Assembly (NCBI RefSeq): GCF_024323335.1
Contig: NC_066581.1
Coordinates: forward strand, 231,462,539-231,526,538
Length of the DNA: 64,000 nucleotides
DNA from: Lathyrus oleraceus
Taxonomy: Eukaryota; Streptophyta; Magnoliopsida; Fabales; Fabaceae
Direction of reading: 5' to 3'
Both the position numbers and the translations under genes were made by a program. The notes beneath the pieces are model-generated. The model was not told the DNA's origin. It did no database searches and saw only the letters and a list, made by a program, of their open reading frames with translations. This document shows, in pieces, positions 34,301 through 44,804 of the stretch (its first letter is position 1; every line of letters starts with the position of its first letter).

Positions 34301-36201
34301 GAAATTCAAGAACAACAATTCTCAACCAAAATCATCGTACCATACATCAAAATGACCGGTGAATCATGTACATCACGAATATGTATTCCATTTAACCTAA
34401 CTCTAAGCATGGCAACAGGATTGATCCAAAAAAGAAATGAACACAAAACTTCAATTCACGATTACACATTCAATACTCAATCAATCCACAAACCAAAAGC
34501 ATCATGATGTTCTATGATCAAAGATCTTTCTAAACCCTAGCTTAATTCGAGCAATGGTGAAATTCGAAAACTGACCTAGTGATGAAGGCAGTAATTGATT
34601 TGGACGTTTCAAGGTGTAAAAGCTCCAAACAGATTGAGATTATGGATGAGGAAGTTGAATGCAATGCCTAGCTCGATCCAAAACAACTCCAATTGGAAGA
34701 ATCTTCACTTTGCCATTGTTGAGCAAGCTTTGTACAGTCACGATTCTTGGAGTTTTTGGCACCAATTTGTCAAAACAGTTCCTCCTCAAGAGTTGTGGAG
34801 AATGAATCCAAGAAAAATCGTGCCAATTGATGAAAATTTGATGAAGAATTGATGAAAAAAAGTGATGAAGCTTTGAGAGAATTGTGAAGTTTTGGAGGGA
34901 AAAACAGTTATGGATCTTGAGAAGTGTGATGTAATTAACATTTTCTGTTATGCTTAACAATATATACCAATGCTAATCCACTTTGCTAATCTTAATTACC
35001 AAAAATCAAGTGATTAGCATAATTGCATTTTATGTGAAAGTCCAAAAATGACCTTGCCAAATTATGCACCATGACAGCTCATGACAGTTCACACAACTTC
35101 TAAATGGTATTTGGAGTGTGTTAGAAGTGGTCTCATGTTCAAATTCCAAGTATTTCTCAAAATCACATGTTCACACCAAAATGCACTTAAATCCACTTGA
35201 AATTTGACTTTTTGCTATGAGTATTTTTGATGAATTTGGACCATACACCATGAAAGTACATGTGAAATGGGGTTTGCTCACAAAAAGATCACTCAAATTG
35301 GACATTCCATGTGAAAGTTATGCCACTTTGATTTTAGGCATTTTTGGAAAATGAATGAACCATAACTTACCAACCATACATGGGAATTTCAAGTTCTTAG
35401 ACTTTCTGGAAAGGTGAGATCAAGATCTACAACTTTCATGTTGGACAAATTTTCATTTGAAGCTTTTTTGGACATGTAATTTTGTGGTGAAAAACTTTCC
35501 ATTTTTGGAAACTTCCATTACAAATCACTTTCTATTTTTGGCAACTTTTGTCCTGACTTTATTTTCTTCATTCTTGAGCTTTGACATGTCAAATGAAACT
35601 TATTTCAACATGAATGAAGTGTATCCAACTCTCTCCCACCTCCAAATCCATAAAATCAAGCACAGTTGACCACAGTTGACTTTTTCAACTGATAGATGAA
35701 TTTGGCCATGCACTGATCAAACTGAGCCTCAAACTTCTGATGAAATGGCTCAATGATGAAACCCTAGCTTCCATAAGCTCAATATAATCGCATGATGATC
35801 CCCATATCCATTGTAGACCCCAACTCCTTACCATTCCCTGATTGGCCCAATGCAACTGATTAGGGTTGACCAGTGGTCAAAACCCTAATCTCAAGGTAGC
35901 TGATCAAACTCTTGAACTTCTGGTGATATCCAGACCATGATAATGATGATGCATCATTGCAACCAAGATCAAGACCAATCATGAAACCCTAATTCATAGC
36001 CCAATCCTCAGATGGCCAATGATCAGTCAATAAAACCCTAGGCTTGCATCTCCACCTCCTATCTTCTGACCAAGACTTAGGAGGATGATTGGCACAATGT
36101 AACCACATGATATGCAATTATGAAATGCCTAATGACCTAAAAATGATATGCAATATGTTAAGCTAGTCCCAAGAGAGGAGGGCAAATTTTGAGGTGTTAC
36201 A
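31346..36201 (-). mobile_element. Ogre X 5' LTR (LTR B)
   Basis: A 4856-bp LTR, left edge TGGTGCATCCGCG next to the PBS, right edge GGTGTTACA followed by TCATA (36202-36206) and the right half of the C2 LTR, exactly as after LTR A. Nearly identical to LTR A. Double-hairpin modules lie at about 31647-31689 and 31958-32002, and the telo-box hairpin at 35858. Since it shares the right insertion junction with LTR A, it is a recombination product of one insertion, not a second one. Confidence 0.88.
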
Positions 36202-37080
36202 TCATACACCAGTGATTTTAAACAACAATCCCTTGAGAAGAGAAAACACTTTTCAATAACACACTCTTGATTTTACTTCACACTTTCAATCAAGAAGACA
36301 CACTCTTGATCTTGCTTAACAACTTTGATCAAGAAGACAAACACTCTTGCTTAACAGCTTTAGAGTGACAAACTACAACCACAAATCAGTCCAATTCAAT
36401 CATCAATGGATGACTTGAATGACCTACAAGTCTCACGACTAAACAAACACAAACCCTAGCTCTCTCTTTATATTTCGCTCAGTATTGGTTGTGTTGTAGA
36501 ACAGGTTTTCTAAGTCCCTTTTTATAGAAGCATTCAGCTGGGCTTGGACATCTTGAAAACCCTAAATCTATTTTCCAATCAAATATTTTTATAACAACTG
36601 GTTAGATCTCCTTGGAAAATAAGTAAATCAGGTTGTAATCCATGATTGAATGCGCCAGCTAATCAGATCTTCAATCATACAAAGATTTCCATTAATTGTG
36701 CAATCACAAAACACCAGACATTCACACTGAATGTTATGTGTACATGATGTCATGACATCGGGTCTGACATCCTGGAAAAATCCTGCATAATCCAATAATT
36801 CCTTTTATAACTTCCACCAGGTACAATCATATCAGATGTCATGACCTTGTGAATGTCATCTGAAACAATCCTGCATGAACATGTCTTTCATTTAAGCTCC
36901 AACAGGTACATCCAATATCAGAAGCCATGGCATTGTATGTGGCATTTTGAAACACTCCTGCCTGGACATGTTCTTGAACTCCAGCAGGTACATAGGATAT
37001 CTCATGTTAAGACATCACATGTAACATCTTGTGAACACTCTTTGTTTTACCAAAATTGTTGCCAACACTTAGAATCAACA
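36202..37080 (-). mobile_element. Second copy of the right part of the C2 LTR
   Basis: Repeats 20535-21412 with few differences, including the TCATA junction, the minus-strand TATA box (36516-36526) and the LTR end GAATCAACA. It lacks its left 307 bp, as expected from the duplication. Confidence 0.88.
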
Positions 37081-37644
37081 AACTCCCCCTTTGGAAAATT
37101 TTGGCTAAAACATATATTTGTCCTTTTTGTTCACAAGGTAAACTATCAGCAGTTAAACAACATAACAGTAGTTTAAACAGCAGCAGAAGCAAATACAATT
37201 ACTAGTTATAGCTACTAGTAATACACACATGCACAAGGGTACTTCTCCTCCCCGTAGACCTGTGCAACAAAAACAGAATTACTAGTTATGGATGCAACTA
37301 GTAAGACACACAAATGCACAAGGGTACTCCTTCTCCCCCTAAATCTGTGCATACATCACACATCTTCCATAATAGCTACTGTAACTCCAGCACCTGTACC
37401 AGCCAGAATATCATTCTGACATCTGCTTCAACATCAACACCTATGCACCATATCAGACATCCCCTTTGACATCTTTAAACAGAGCATCATATTGTTTTAA
37501 CACTTGTGCACTTCCTTCCATAATAGTTGTCTTTCAGCTATATATATCTCAGAACTCCTCAACAGCTTTTACATCAACTTCCTCATCAGCACTTCTCCCC
37601 CTTTTTAGTTAAAATTGACCAAAGATAACCAATTAGACAAAATA
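37081..37644 (-). other. Second copy of the C2 3' untranslated region
   Basis: Repeats 21413-21976, with the same polypurine tract next to the LTR and the same additional purine blocks. No gene. Confidence 0.8.
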
Positions 37645-38492
37645 AATGAACCATAACTTGCCAACCATACATGGGAATTTCAAGTTCTTAGACTTTTTGG
37701 AAAGGTGAGATCAAGATCTACAACTTTCATGTTGGACAAATTTTCATTTGAAGCTTTTTTGGACATGTAATTTTGTGGTGAAAAACTTTCCATTTTTGGA
37801 AACTTCCATTACAAATCACTTTCTATTTTTGGCAACTTTTGTCCTGACTTTATTTTCTTCATTCTTGAGCTTTGACATGTCAAATGAAACTTATTTCAAC
37901 ATGAATGAAGTGTATCCAACTCTCTCCCACCTCCAAATCCATAAAATCAAGCACAGTTGACCACAGTTGACTTTTTCAACTGATAGATGAATTTGGCCAT
38001 GCACTGATCAAACTGAGCCTCAAACTTCTGATGAAATGGCTCAATGATGAAACCCTAGCTTCCATAAGCTCAATATAATCGCATGATGATCCCCATATCC
38101 ATTGTAGACCCCAACTCCTTACCATGCCCTGATTGGCCCAATGCAACTGATTAGGGTTGACCAGTGGTCAAAACCCTAATCTCAAGGTAGCTGATCAAAC
38201 TCTTGAACTTCTGGTGATATCCAGACCATGATAATGATGATGCATCATTGCAACCAAGATCAAGACCAATCATGAAACCCTAATTCATAGCCCAATCCTC
38301 AGATGGCCAATGATCAGTCAATAAAACCCTAGGCTTGCATCTCCACCTCCTATCTTCTGACCAAGACTTAGGAGGATGATTGGCACAATGTAACCACATG
38401 ATATGCAATTATGCAATGCCTAATGACCTAAAAATGATATGCAATATGTTAAGCTAGTCCCAAGAGAGGAGGGCAAATTTTGAGGTGTTACA
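37645..38492 (-). mobile_element. Second copy of the 848-bp Ogre LTR fragment
   Basis: Repeats 21977-22824, ending GGTGTTACA next to the polypurine tract. Telo-box hairpin at 38149. Confidence 0.88.
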
Positions 38493-41400
38493 GCTGCCCC
38501 TATTCAATCCACTGTGAACCTGTCGATATGAATAGCCTCGGCTTTCAGATGATCAGGATGAAGAGTGATTGAATACCAAGAACGGACGAACAATTTGCAC
38601 TCCGATGGGAAAATAATTAACAACGCCTGTCAGAATCGGCGAAGAAGCAATCTCAAAGAAAAATCCGTCTGGAACGGAAAAAGTCGGCCCGATCGCCGAA
38701 ACAACAACATCAACCTGGATACCAAAATAAATGGTAACACAGGGATAACCATGGCCTGAACACCACACATCCGCTGGGGATTATTATCTTTTATTCTTTT
38801 TATTTTCTTGAACCCCGAAATTTTCCTTCGCGCCAGTGATCCCAGATCACCGCATTTGAACCCCGACATCTCGTTTCCTTGTGATAATTCCGCTGACAAC
38901 GTCGGAAATAACACCAATCACCACTCTGAGGGCGACATATCAGAGGGTACACCTTCCACCAGACCCTGACTGATGACTGGGAAGAAACTTGACGTTTACG
39001 TGACATTGAACGATGATGTTTACTGACACCAAAGAAAACTCGACCAGACACTTACTGATGACTGGGAGAAAACTCGACGTTTACTGGACATCGAACGATG
39101 ATGTTTACAGGAACCAAAGAAAACTCGACCAGACACTAACTGATGACAGGGAGAAAACGCGACGTTTACTGGACATCGAACGATGATGTTTACAGGCACC
39201 AAAGAAAACTCGACCAGACACTTACTGATGACCGGGAGAAAACTCGACATTTACTGGACATCGAATGATGATGTTGACAGGCACCAAAGAAAACTCGACC
39301 AGACACTAACTGATGACCGGGAGAAAACTCGACGTTTACTGGACATCGAATGATGATGTTGACAGGCACCAAAGAAAACTCGACCAGACACTAACTGATG
39401 ACTGGGAAATAACTCGACGTTTACTGGACATCGAATGATGATGTCTACAGGCATCAAACAATGATGTTGACAGGCATCAAACAAGGATGTTGACAGGACA
39501 TCGAACAATGATGTTGACAGGCATCAAACAATGATGTTGACAGGACATCGAACAAGGATGTTGACAGAACATCAAACAATGATCGACCAGACATTAAACA
39601 ATGACTGGGAAATAACTCGACGTTTACTGGACATCGAATGATGATGTTTACTGACACCAAAGAAATCTCAACCAGACACTTATTGATGACTGGGAAAAAC
39701 TATTGCTCCAAACTCACAATGCTGAACTCCTCGGAGTATCGTCTTCACTGTCCGGCAAAACCAAATCTCAAGCGGTAACCACGGGTCGAGTCGCGCTGAT
39801 CGCGTAACATTTCTATCTCTGTCCGACGGAAAAGTTTCCTCCAGCATCGCACTACTGGGGAATATTGTTGATCTGACGTCATGATGCTAAACCCATCAGA
39901 GTAACATCTTCCAACTTCTGTCGAAACCACCTTTCAAACAATAACCACAGCTTGAGACTAGCCTATGCTTGCAATGATGCATGACTTTTTCTGCGTAATG
40001 CTCCATAATTATGGAAATGCTACGCGATTGATTATGCAATATGCTATGCTTACTCTACCTGATGAATGCATAAAAAGTATCCCCCTCAAGGGACTCTTCT
40101 GGGGAGCTCAAGGCACTCTGCCGAAAGGAACTCGACAATACTCCGATCACCACCCTGCTGGGAAATAGCACTGCTGCTGGGAAAAGGTAACCCTTGCTAG
40201 GGAAAGCCTCCTTTGCACCCGATCCACCTGGGAATTGCTGGGGGATAAGAACCACCAACACCCTGTGGGGATACCTCGATCCTTGACTTGCCGAGGATAT
40301 ACATCCCAACTCTGCTTGAGAAACCCTCACAGATACCTAGCGACTTCACTGGGGAACTGCTCACAGATAGCTCCACTGGGAAACAGCAACCTCCAGACCT
40401 GGCGACTGGAGAAGCATCGATCTGACACCTGCTGGGAATAACCATCCTAACCCTGCTAGGGAAACGAATGCTACTCCGCTGGGGACGACCCATCCAATCC
40501 ATACGTAGGATACACTGCTGGAGATATATTTCATTGAAACCCGCTCCACTCGGGGATAGCAACCTTCAGACCTGGCGACTGGAGAAACACCGTTTTCAAC
40601 CTGCCGGGGATAACCATCCTGACTCGGCTAGGGGAACCATAGACCTTGGATCTGCTGGGGATTGGGTCCTCGTGACTCTGCTTGGGGATATACATCCCGA
40701 CTCGTCTGGACCTTTTCTGCTCCATCATCTTGTATTCAAAATCGCTCCGCGCTCGACGGAGAGCAAACTCCTGGGACTATACAGACTTTTCAATTTTCCG
40801 ACTTTGAAGAGTCTTCTTGATTAATTCCAAAGGTCGTCGGACGTCCTGCCGTCTCTTCATCGTTCCTTCAACTCGTCTGTCCCTAATTGGACTCTGCGGG
40901 GAATTTCTACAGACTTTCCAGTCTTCCGACTTTGAAGAGTCTTCTTGATTATCATTCAAGGAGCGGCGTACGTCTCAACGTCTCTTCGTCATTCCTTCAT
41001 ACATTCGTCCCCGATTGGACTCCCACGGGGATTCGCTTTGTCAATAGCTTCCACATCACAACCTGCAAGTGAGTGAAAATACCTAACAGTTTCTGCAAAA
41101 CAGATCGTTAGATAAAACCGTGCCCCAGGCGTGTCAAGATTTCAACACTTGGGTCACCCAACCTTCCGAATAAGATTTCAAGCTTTCAATCTTATAAATA
41201 TGCATTGGAAGGGACCTGTATGTCTTAAAATGCAAGATTCTTTATCAAAAATATCTGGATGTTTTTGCAATCAAAGCGGTAATGAAAAACAAAAACAAAA
41301 TTATTTGACTGAATATGCATTTTATTGATTGAAAAAAAGTGTGGCTCAAATGAGCAATACAAAGGAAGCAATTCCTGAAAAGAGGTAATCGCGTACAAAA

Positions 41401-41809
41401 GGAAAAATCTATCCTAATGGCAATGTGAAACCCACGATCTCATCGAGTTCCAACTCGGTTACACCCCATATGTCCTCAGACTCTCCGTGCTTTCTGCCTT
41501 CTGAACAAGACGATTCCGACCGATCCCTACCGGGTATTATCCACGATGCTTTAACCAAAGCACAAACGATCATGCCAGACGCAGTTGTTCGTTTCAATCC
41601 CTCTTTTGCCTGGACCGCCCTTTCGGGTTTTCAGTCCACCGGGATACCCTTTTTTGCCCAAGTCGCCTTTTCAGGTTTTCGACTTGCCGGGTGTACAGTT
41701 TTTTCATTTTTATCCCTAATTTTTGCCCGAACCTTTCTTTCTGTTTTTGGTTCGCCGGGATGCCCATTTTTGCCTGGACTATTTTATTCTTTTCGTCCAG
41801 CGGGTCTCT
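38493..41809 (-). other. Ogre fragment Y: 3' UTR (copy 2)
   Basis: Repeats 22825-26141: polypurine tract, 85-bp array (38958-39690), anti-PBS-like blocks (about 40088-41030) and the four-hairpin array (41605-41804). This is the tail of an Ogre copy embedded in C2 pol without a target-site duplication. Confidence 0.85.
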
Positions 41810-42745
41810 TTATACGAAGTATTTTTTAACTGCGTCCGCATTCACAGGGTATGGAAAATCCTCGCCATCCATGGTCGTTAGCAACAAGGCTCCGCCAGAG
41901 AAGACCTTCCTGACAACGAATGGACCTTCATAATTGGGTGTCCATTTGCCCCTTCGATCGTTTTGAGGAGGAAGGATCCTTTTCAGCACCACATCACCTA
42001 CGTGATATACACGAGGTCGTACCTTTCTGTCAAAAGCACGCTTCATCCGCTGCTGGTATAACTGCCCATGATAGATGGCTGCCAGCCTCTTTTCTTCAAT
42101 TAAGCTCAACTCTTCATACCGGGTCCTTACCCATTCAGCCTCTTGCAACTTCACGTCCATCAGGACTCTTAAAGAGGGAATCTGAACCTCAACCGGTAGC
42201 ACGGCCTCCATTCCATATACCAATGAGAAAGGAGTTGCCCCAGTAGACATACGCACCGACGTTCGATACCCATGTAATGCAAACGGCAACATCTCATGTG
42301 TAGGAGTCCTATCACCCTTCATCTCATTCCTCTTCTCATTGTTCTTGGCACATATAGCCCCTTGTGGCTCAGTTCCACCTAAGCTTTCATACTGCATCCA
42401 ACTGGTCACATGTGCACCTATTTGCTCTAACTTCTTATCCATTTGGGCCATCATGACCTTTTCTTTCTTGAGAATAAGGTTAAGTCTGAGCTTCTGGTGT
42501 GACATCCTTGTTTGACATTTCCCACAGGCTTGGCTTTCATTACTCTTGAGGGTTCTTCTAGCAGCTGTACTTGTCTTCATCCCTTCCTTTTTGTCATAGG
42601 TACACTTTGAGGAATGATCCAATCGAGAGATCCACATGTAACAATTGTCTTTGGTCCTGATTCCTTTCATAATCCTTTCATAATCGAGAGATCCACATGT
42701 AACAATCGAGAGATCCACATGTAACAGTTTTAGTGAAGTTGACAT
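41810..42745 (-). pseudogene. Chimeric frame: C2 integrase N-terminus fused to Ogre integrase C-terminus
   Basis: A 311-codon open frame. The first part (42745-42299) is copia-derived: KGIRTKDNCYMWISR from the pre-integrase region, then a decayed zinc-binding segment (ACGKCQTRMSHQKL) and YESLGGTEP. At 42298 the frame crosses without interruption into the Ogre integrase from HEMLPFALHGYRTS to the C-terminal domain and the stop at 41810. The two halves belong to different superfamilies, so the frame is a by-product of the breakpoint. It lacks any DDE core and I infer no function. Confidence 0.85.
42630..42725. repeat. Short triplicated block in C2 pol
   Basis: GAGAGATCCACATGTAACA occurs at about 42625, 42684 and 42707. 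The latter two are head to tail, and ATAATCCTTTC is also doubled at about 42668-42680. A local slippage or repair scar. Confidence 0.75.
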
Positions 42746-43046
42746 TCAGGCCTTGATCACATAGTTGACTGATGCTTATTAGATTTGCAGTCAAGCCCTT
42801 AACAAGTAGAACCTTGTCAAGTTCAGGAACTCCAGGATAATCAAGCTTACCTTTTCCCTTGATTTCACCTTCTGCTCCATCTCCAAAGGTTACTTGGCTT
42901 ATGGTATGATGCTGCAGGTCAGTCAGCAGGTCTTGGTTTCCAGTCATGTGTCTGGAACATCCACTATCAAAGTACCATTCTTCTTTGGCTGACGCTTTGA
43001 GGGGAGTGTGAGTTATTAGACTGGTAACATTAGTCTTAGGAACCTA
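42720..43046 (-). pseudogene. Sirevirus C2 protease / pre-integrase
   Basis: The minus-strand frame reads KEEWYFDSGCSRHMTGNQ, which holds the copia protease active-site D-S-G-C motif at about 42980-42950, then HTISQVTFGDG, GKGKLDYPGVPELDKVLLV and ANLISISQLCDQGLNVNFTK, the usual lead into the pre-integrase domain. It follows the gag C-terminus and precedes the triplicated block and the chimeric frame. Everything downstream (integrase core, RT, RNase H, envelope-like ORF) is missing from C2. Confidence 0.8.
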
Positions 43047-43691
43047 TTTCTTCTTGATGATAGGTCTGTGCTGTTTGGGTCTGGGTTGATAGTGATTTTG
43101 ATGTTGAGTAGGGATAGGGTAACCATATAGCTTATAACAGAAAGGCTTTAGGTGACCAAATTTCCCACAGTAATGGCATTTCCAATTTTTGTGTTTCCTT
43201 TTCTCCTGCCTTCTCCTCTGATGTTGTGACATCTCAGGACTGCTCTTCCTATTGCTGCATTTAGGTTTGGCTTGAGGTTTGTAACTAGTGTAACTCATAT
43301 CAGTCTTGGATTTATTATATCCTATTCCAGCTTTGTCTCCTGTGATTAGTCTAGTTTGGAGAATCTTGTCTAAGGAGTCAGATCCATTATTTAACATCCT
43401 TACATACTTGGTCATGTCTTCTAGTTTTGAGTTTAAGAACAAGGCTTCTGTATTTAACTTAGAGATGGTGTCCACATGTTCAACATTTTCATTCTCCAGC
43501 TGTATTATCTTCTGGCTCTCAACTTGTTGACTTTTATCTAGCTTAACCTTCAGAGCCACTGCTTCTGTTTTTAATTTGGAGATGGTTTCCAATTGTTCTA
43601 CCTTCTTTTTCGCAAGTTGAGTTATCCCCTTCTTCTAGTTTTCAACCTGTTTACACAACTCTACACTCTTGTGGCACAGTTTTCTGTAGGT
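43044..43691 (-). pseudogene. gag: Sirevirus C2 gag, C-terminal part
   Basis: Continuation of the C2 gag left of the solo LTR insertion. It begins STYRKLCHKSVELCKQVEN, has a stop near 43635, then a heptad-like coiled coil (METISKLKTEAVALKVKLDKS, VEHVDTISKLNTEALFLNSKL), a basic linker and a CCHC zinc knuckle CHYCGKFGHLKPFC (about 43175-43134) followed by YKLYGYP. A second zinc knuckle and long coiled coil are characteristic of Sirevirus Gag. The frame stops at 43044, slightly before the protease motif. Confidence 0.85.
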
Positions 43692-44018
43692 AGAGGTGTC
43701 ACAACGCGAAAAAACAACCGGCGAAAAAAAATACAGTTTACAGAGCCGCCACCGACGCTATTCATCCTATGACGGAAAGGAAGCGCAGGACTAACCTAAG
43801 AAAGGGAAAGGAATGGTCTTACGACCAGATATTACAAGGTACGGGAGTCGGTTACGCAAGGGGAAGGTATTAGCACCCCTCACGTCCGCCGTACCCGACG
43901 GGATCCATGCTCAAAAGAATAGGAAAAGAATAGAATAAGGTTGCTAATAAACTGCTCAAAGAAATTGCACAAACTGGAATAATAAACAGGTGAAAGAAGA
44001 TGGAGGAAGTGGACTGGG

Positions 44019-44150
44019 CAGGATGTCGCATCCTGGGCCTACGTAGTTTGTCAGAAACAAACATCACAGTCAACGTAGTTCGGGGAAAGGGAGGCATGCT
44101 CGCTAGGATATCGCATCCTATTCCTACGTATCTTCTCTATCCAGAGAAGA
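44019..44150 (-). other. LTR Z double-hairpin modules 1 and 2
   Basis: Module 1: CAGGATG-TCG-CATCCTG (44019-44035) and GTTTGT-CAGAA-ACAAAC (44046-44062), separated by GGCCTACGTA-type sequence. Module 2: AGGAT-ATCGC-ATCCT (44105-44119) and TCTTCTCT-ATCC-AGAGAAGA (44131-44150). Stems differ from those in the other modules yet always pair. Plus-strand sequences are given. Confidence 0.75.
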
Positions 44151-44234
44151 ATCAGAGCACTCGTAGCTCGGCTAACGCACGCCAAAACAAAACACCAAAA
44201 AGAGACGCTGAGACTTCAAAAGGAACACTCAAAA

Positions 44235-44457
44235 GGAAACAGAATGCCAATACATGGACTTATATCCGACTCCAAACAAAAACCACAAACAAGGAAACAG
44301 AATGCCAATACATGGACTTATATCTGACATCAAACAAAAACCATAAACAAGGAAACAGAATGCCAATACATGGACTTATATCCGACTCCAAACAAAAACC
44401 AAACAAGGAAACAGAATGCCAATACATGGACTTATATCCGACTCCAAACAAAAACAA
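44235..44457. repeat. 58-bp tandem repeat, four copies, in LTR Z
   Basis: GGAAACAGAATGCCAATACA starts at 44235, 44293, 44351 and 44407. The related block GCCAATCGCTGGACTTACATC occurs twice at the corresponding place in LTR A (about 16098 and 16160), so the array grew from a shared LTR segment. Confidence 0.88.
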
Positions 44458-44758
44458 ATGCTAACCAGCAAACACCAAAGATGAACCCCAAAGGAGAACC
44501 CCAAGTGAATAATCATCACAAATGAACCCCAAAGATGAACCCCAAATGATAACAATTGTCACAGATGAACCCCACAAATGGTCCCCAACTGGATAACAAA
44601 CCCCACAAATGATCCCCCATATGAATACTAGAAGAAATCCTCAAGGTATAAACATACCACACACGCACACGCTGAACAAACGAGTACTCACACCGAAGAA
44701 GACAAACAATGGGTGAACACACATAAAACAACAAAAGAAAAAGAAAAGGTTGACCGGA

Positions 44759-44804
44759 GAGATTGCTTACAACCTCCTGCCTACGTATCTCATCTGGTAT
44801 GAGA
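44759..44804 (-). other. LTR Z double-hairpin module 3
   Basis: GAGATTG-CTTA-CAACCTC (44759-44776, one G-T pair) and TCTCAT-CTGGT-ATGAGA (44788-44804) separated by CTGCCTACGTA. Upstream on the element strand lies AACTACGT, able to pair with ACGTAG in the linker. Confidence 0.75.

Larger units (their letters stand above)
31346..42298. repeat. Copy 2 of the 10.95-kb direct repeat
   Basis: Second copy of 15680-26630. Contents in order: Ogre LTR B (31346-36201), right part of C2 LTR (36202-37080), C2 3' UTR (37081-37644), Ogre LTR fragment (37645-38492), Ogre 3' UTR and integrase C-terminus (38493-42298). After 42298 it continues into C2 pol rather than into Ogre. Confidence 0.9.

Noticed and set aside
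31346..36201. A second independent Ogre insertion with the same target site
   Set aside because: It shares the exact right junction with LTR A and lies in the 15.67-kb-offset duplication, so one insertion plus recombination is simpler.
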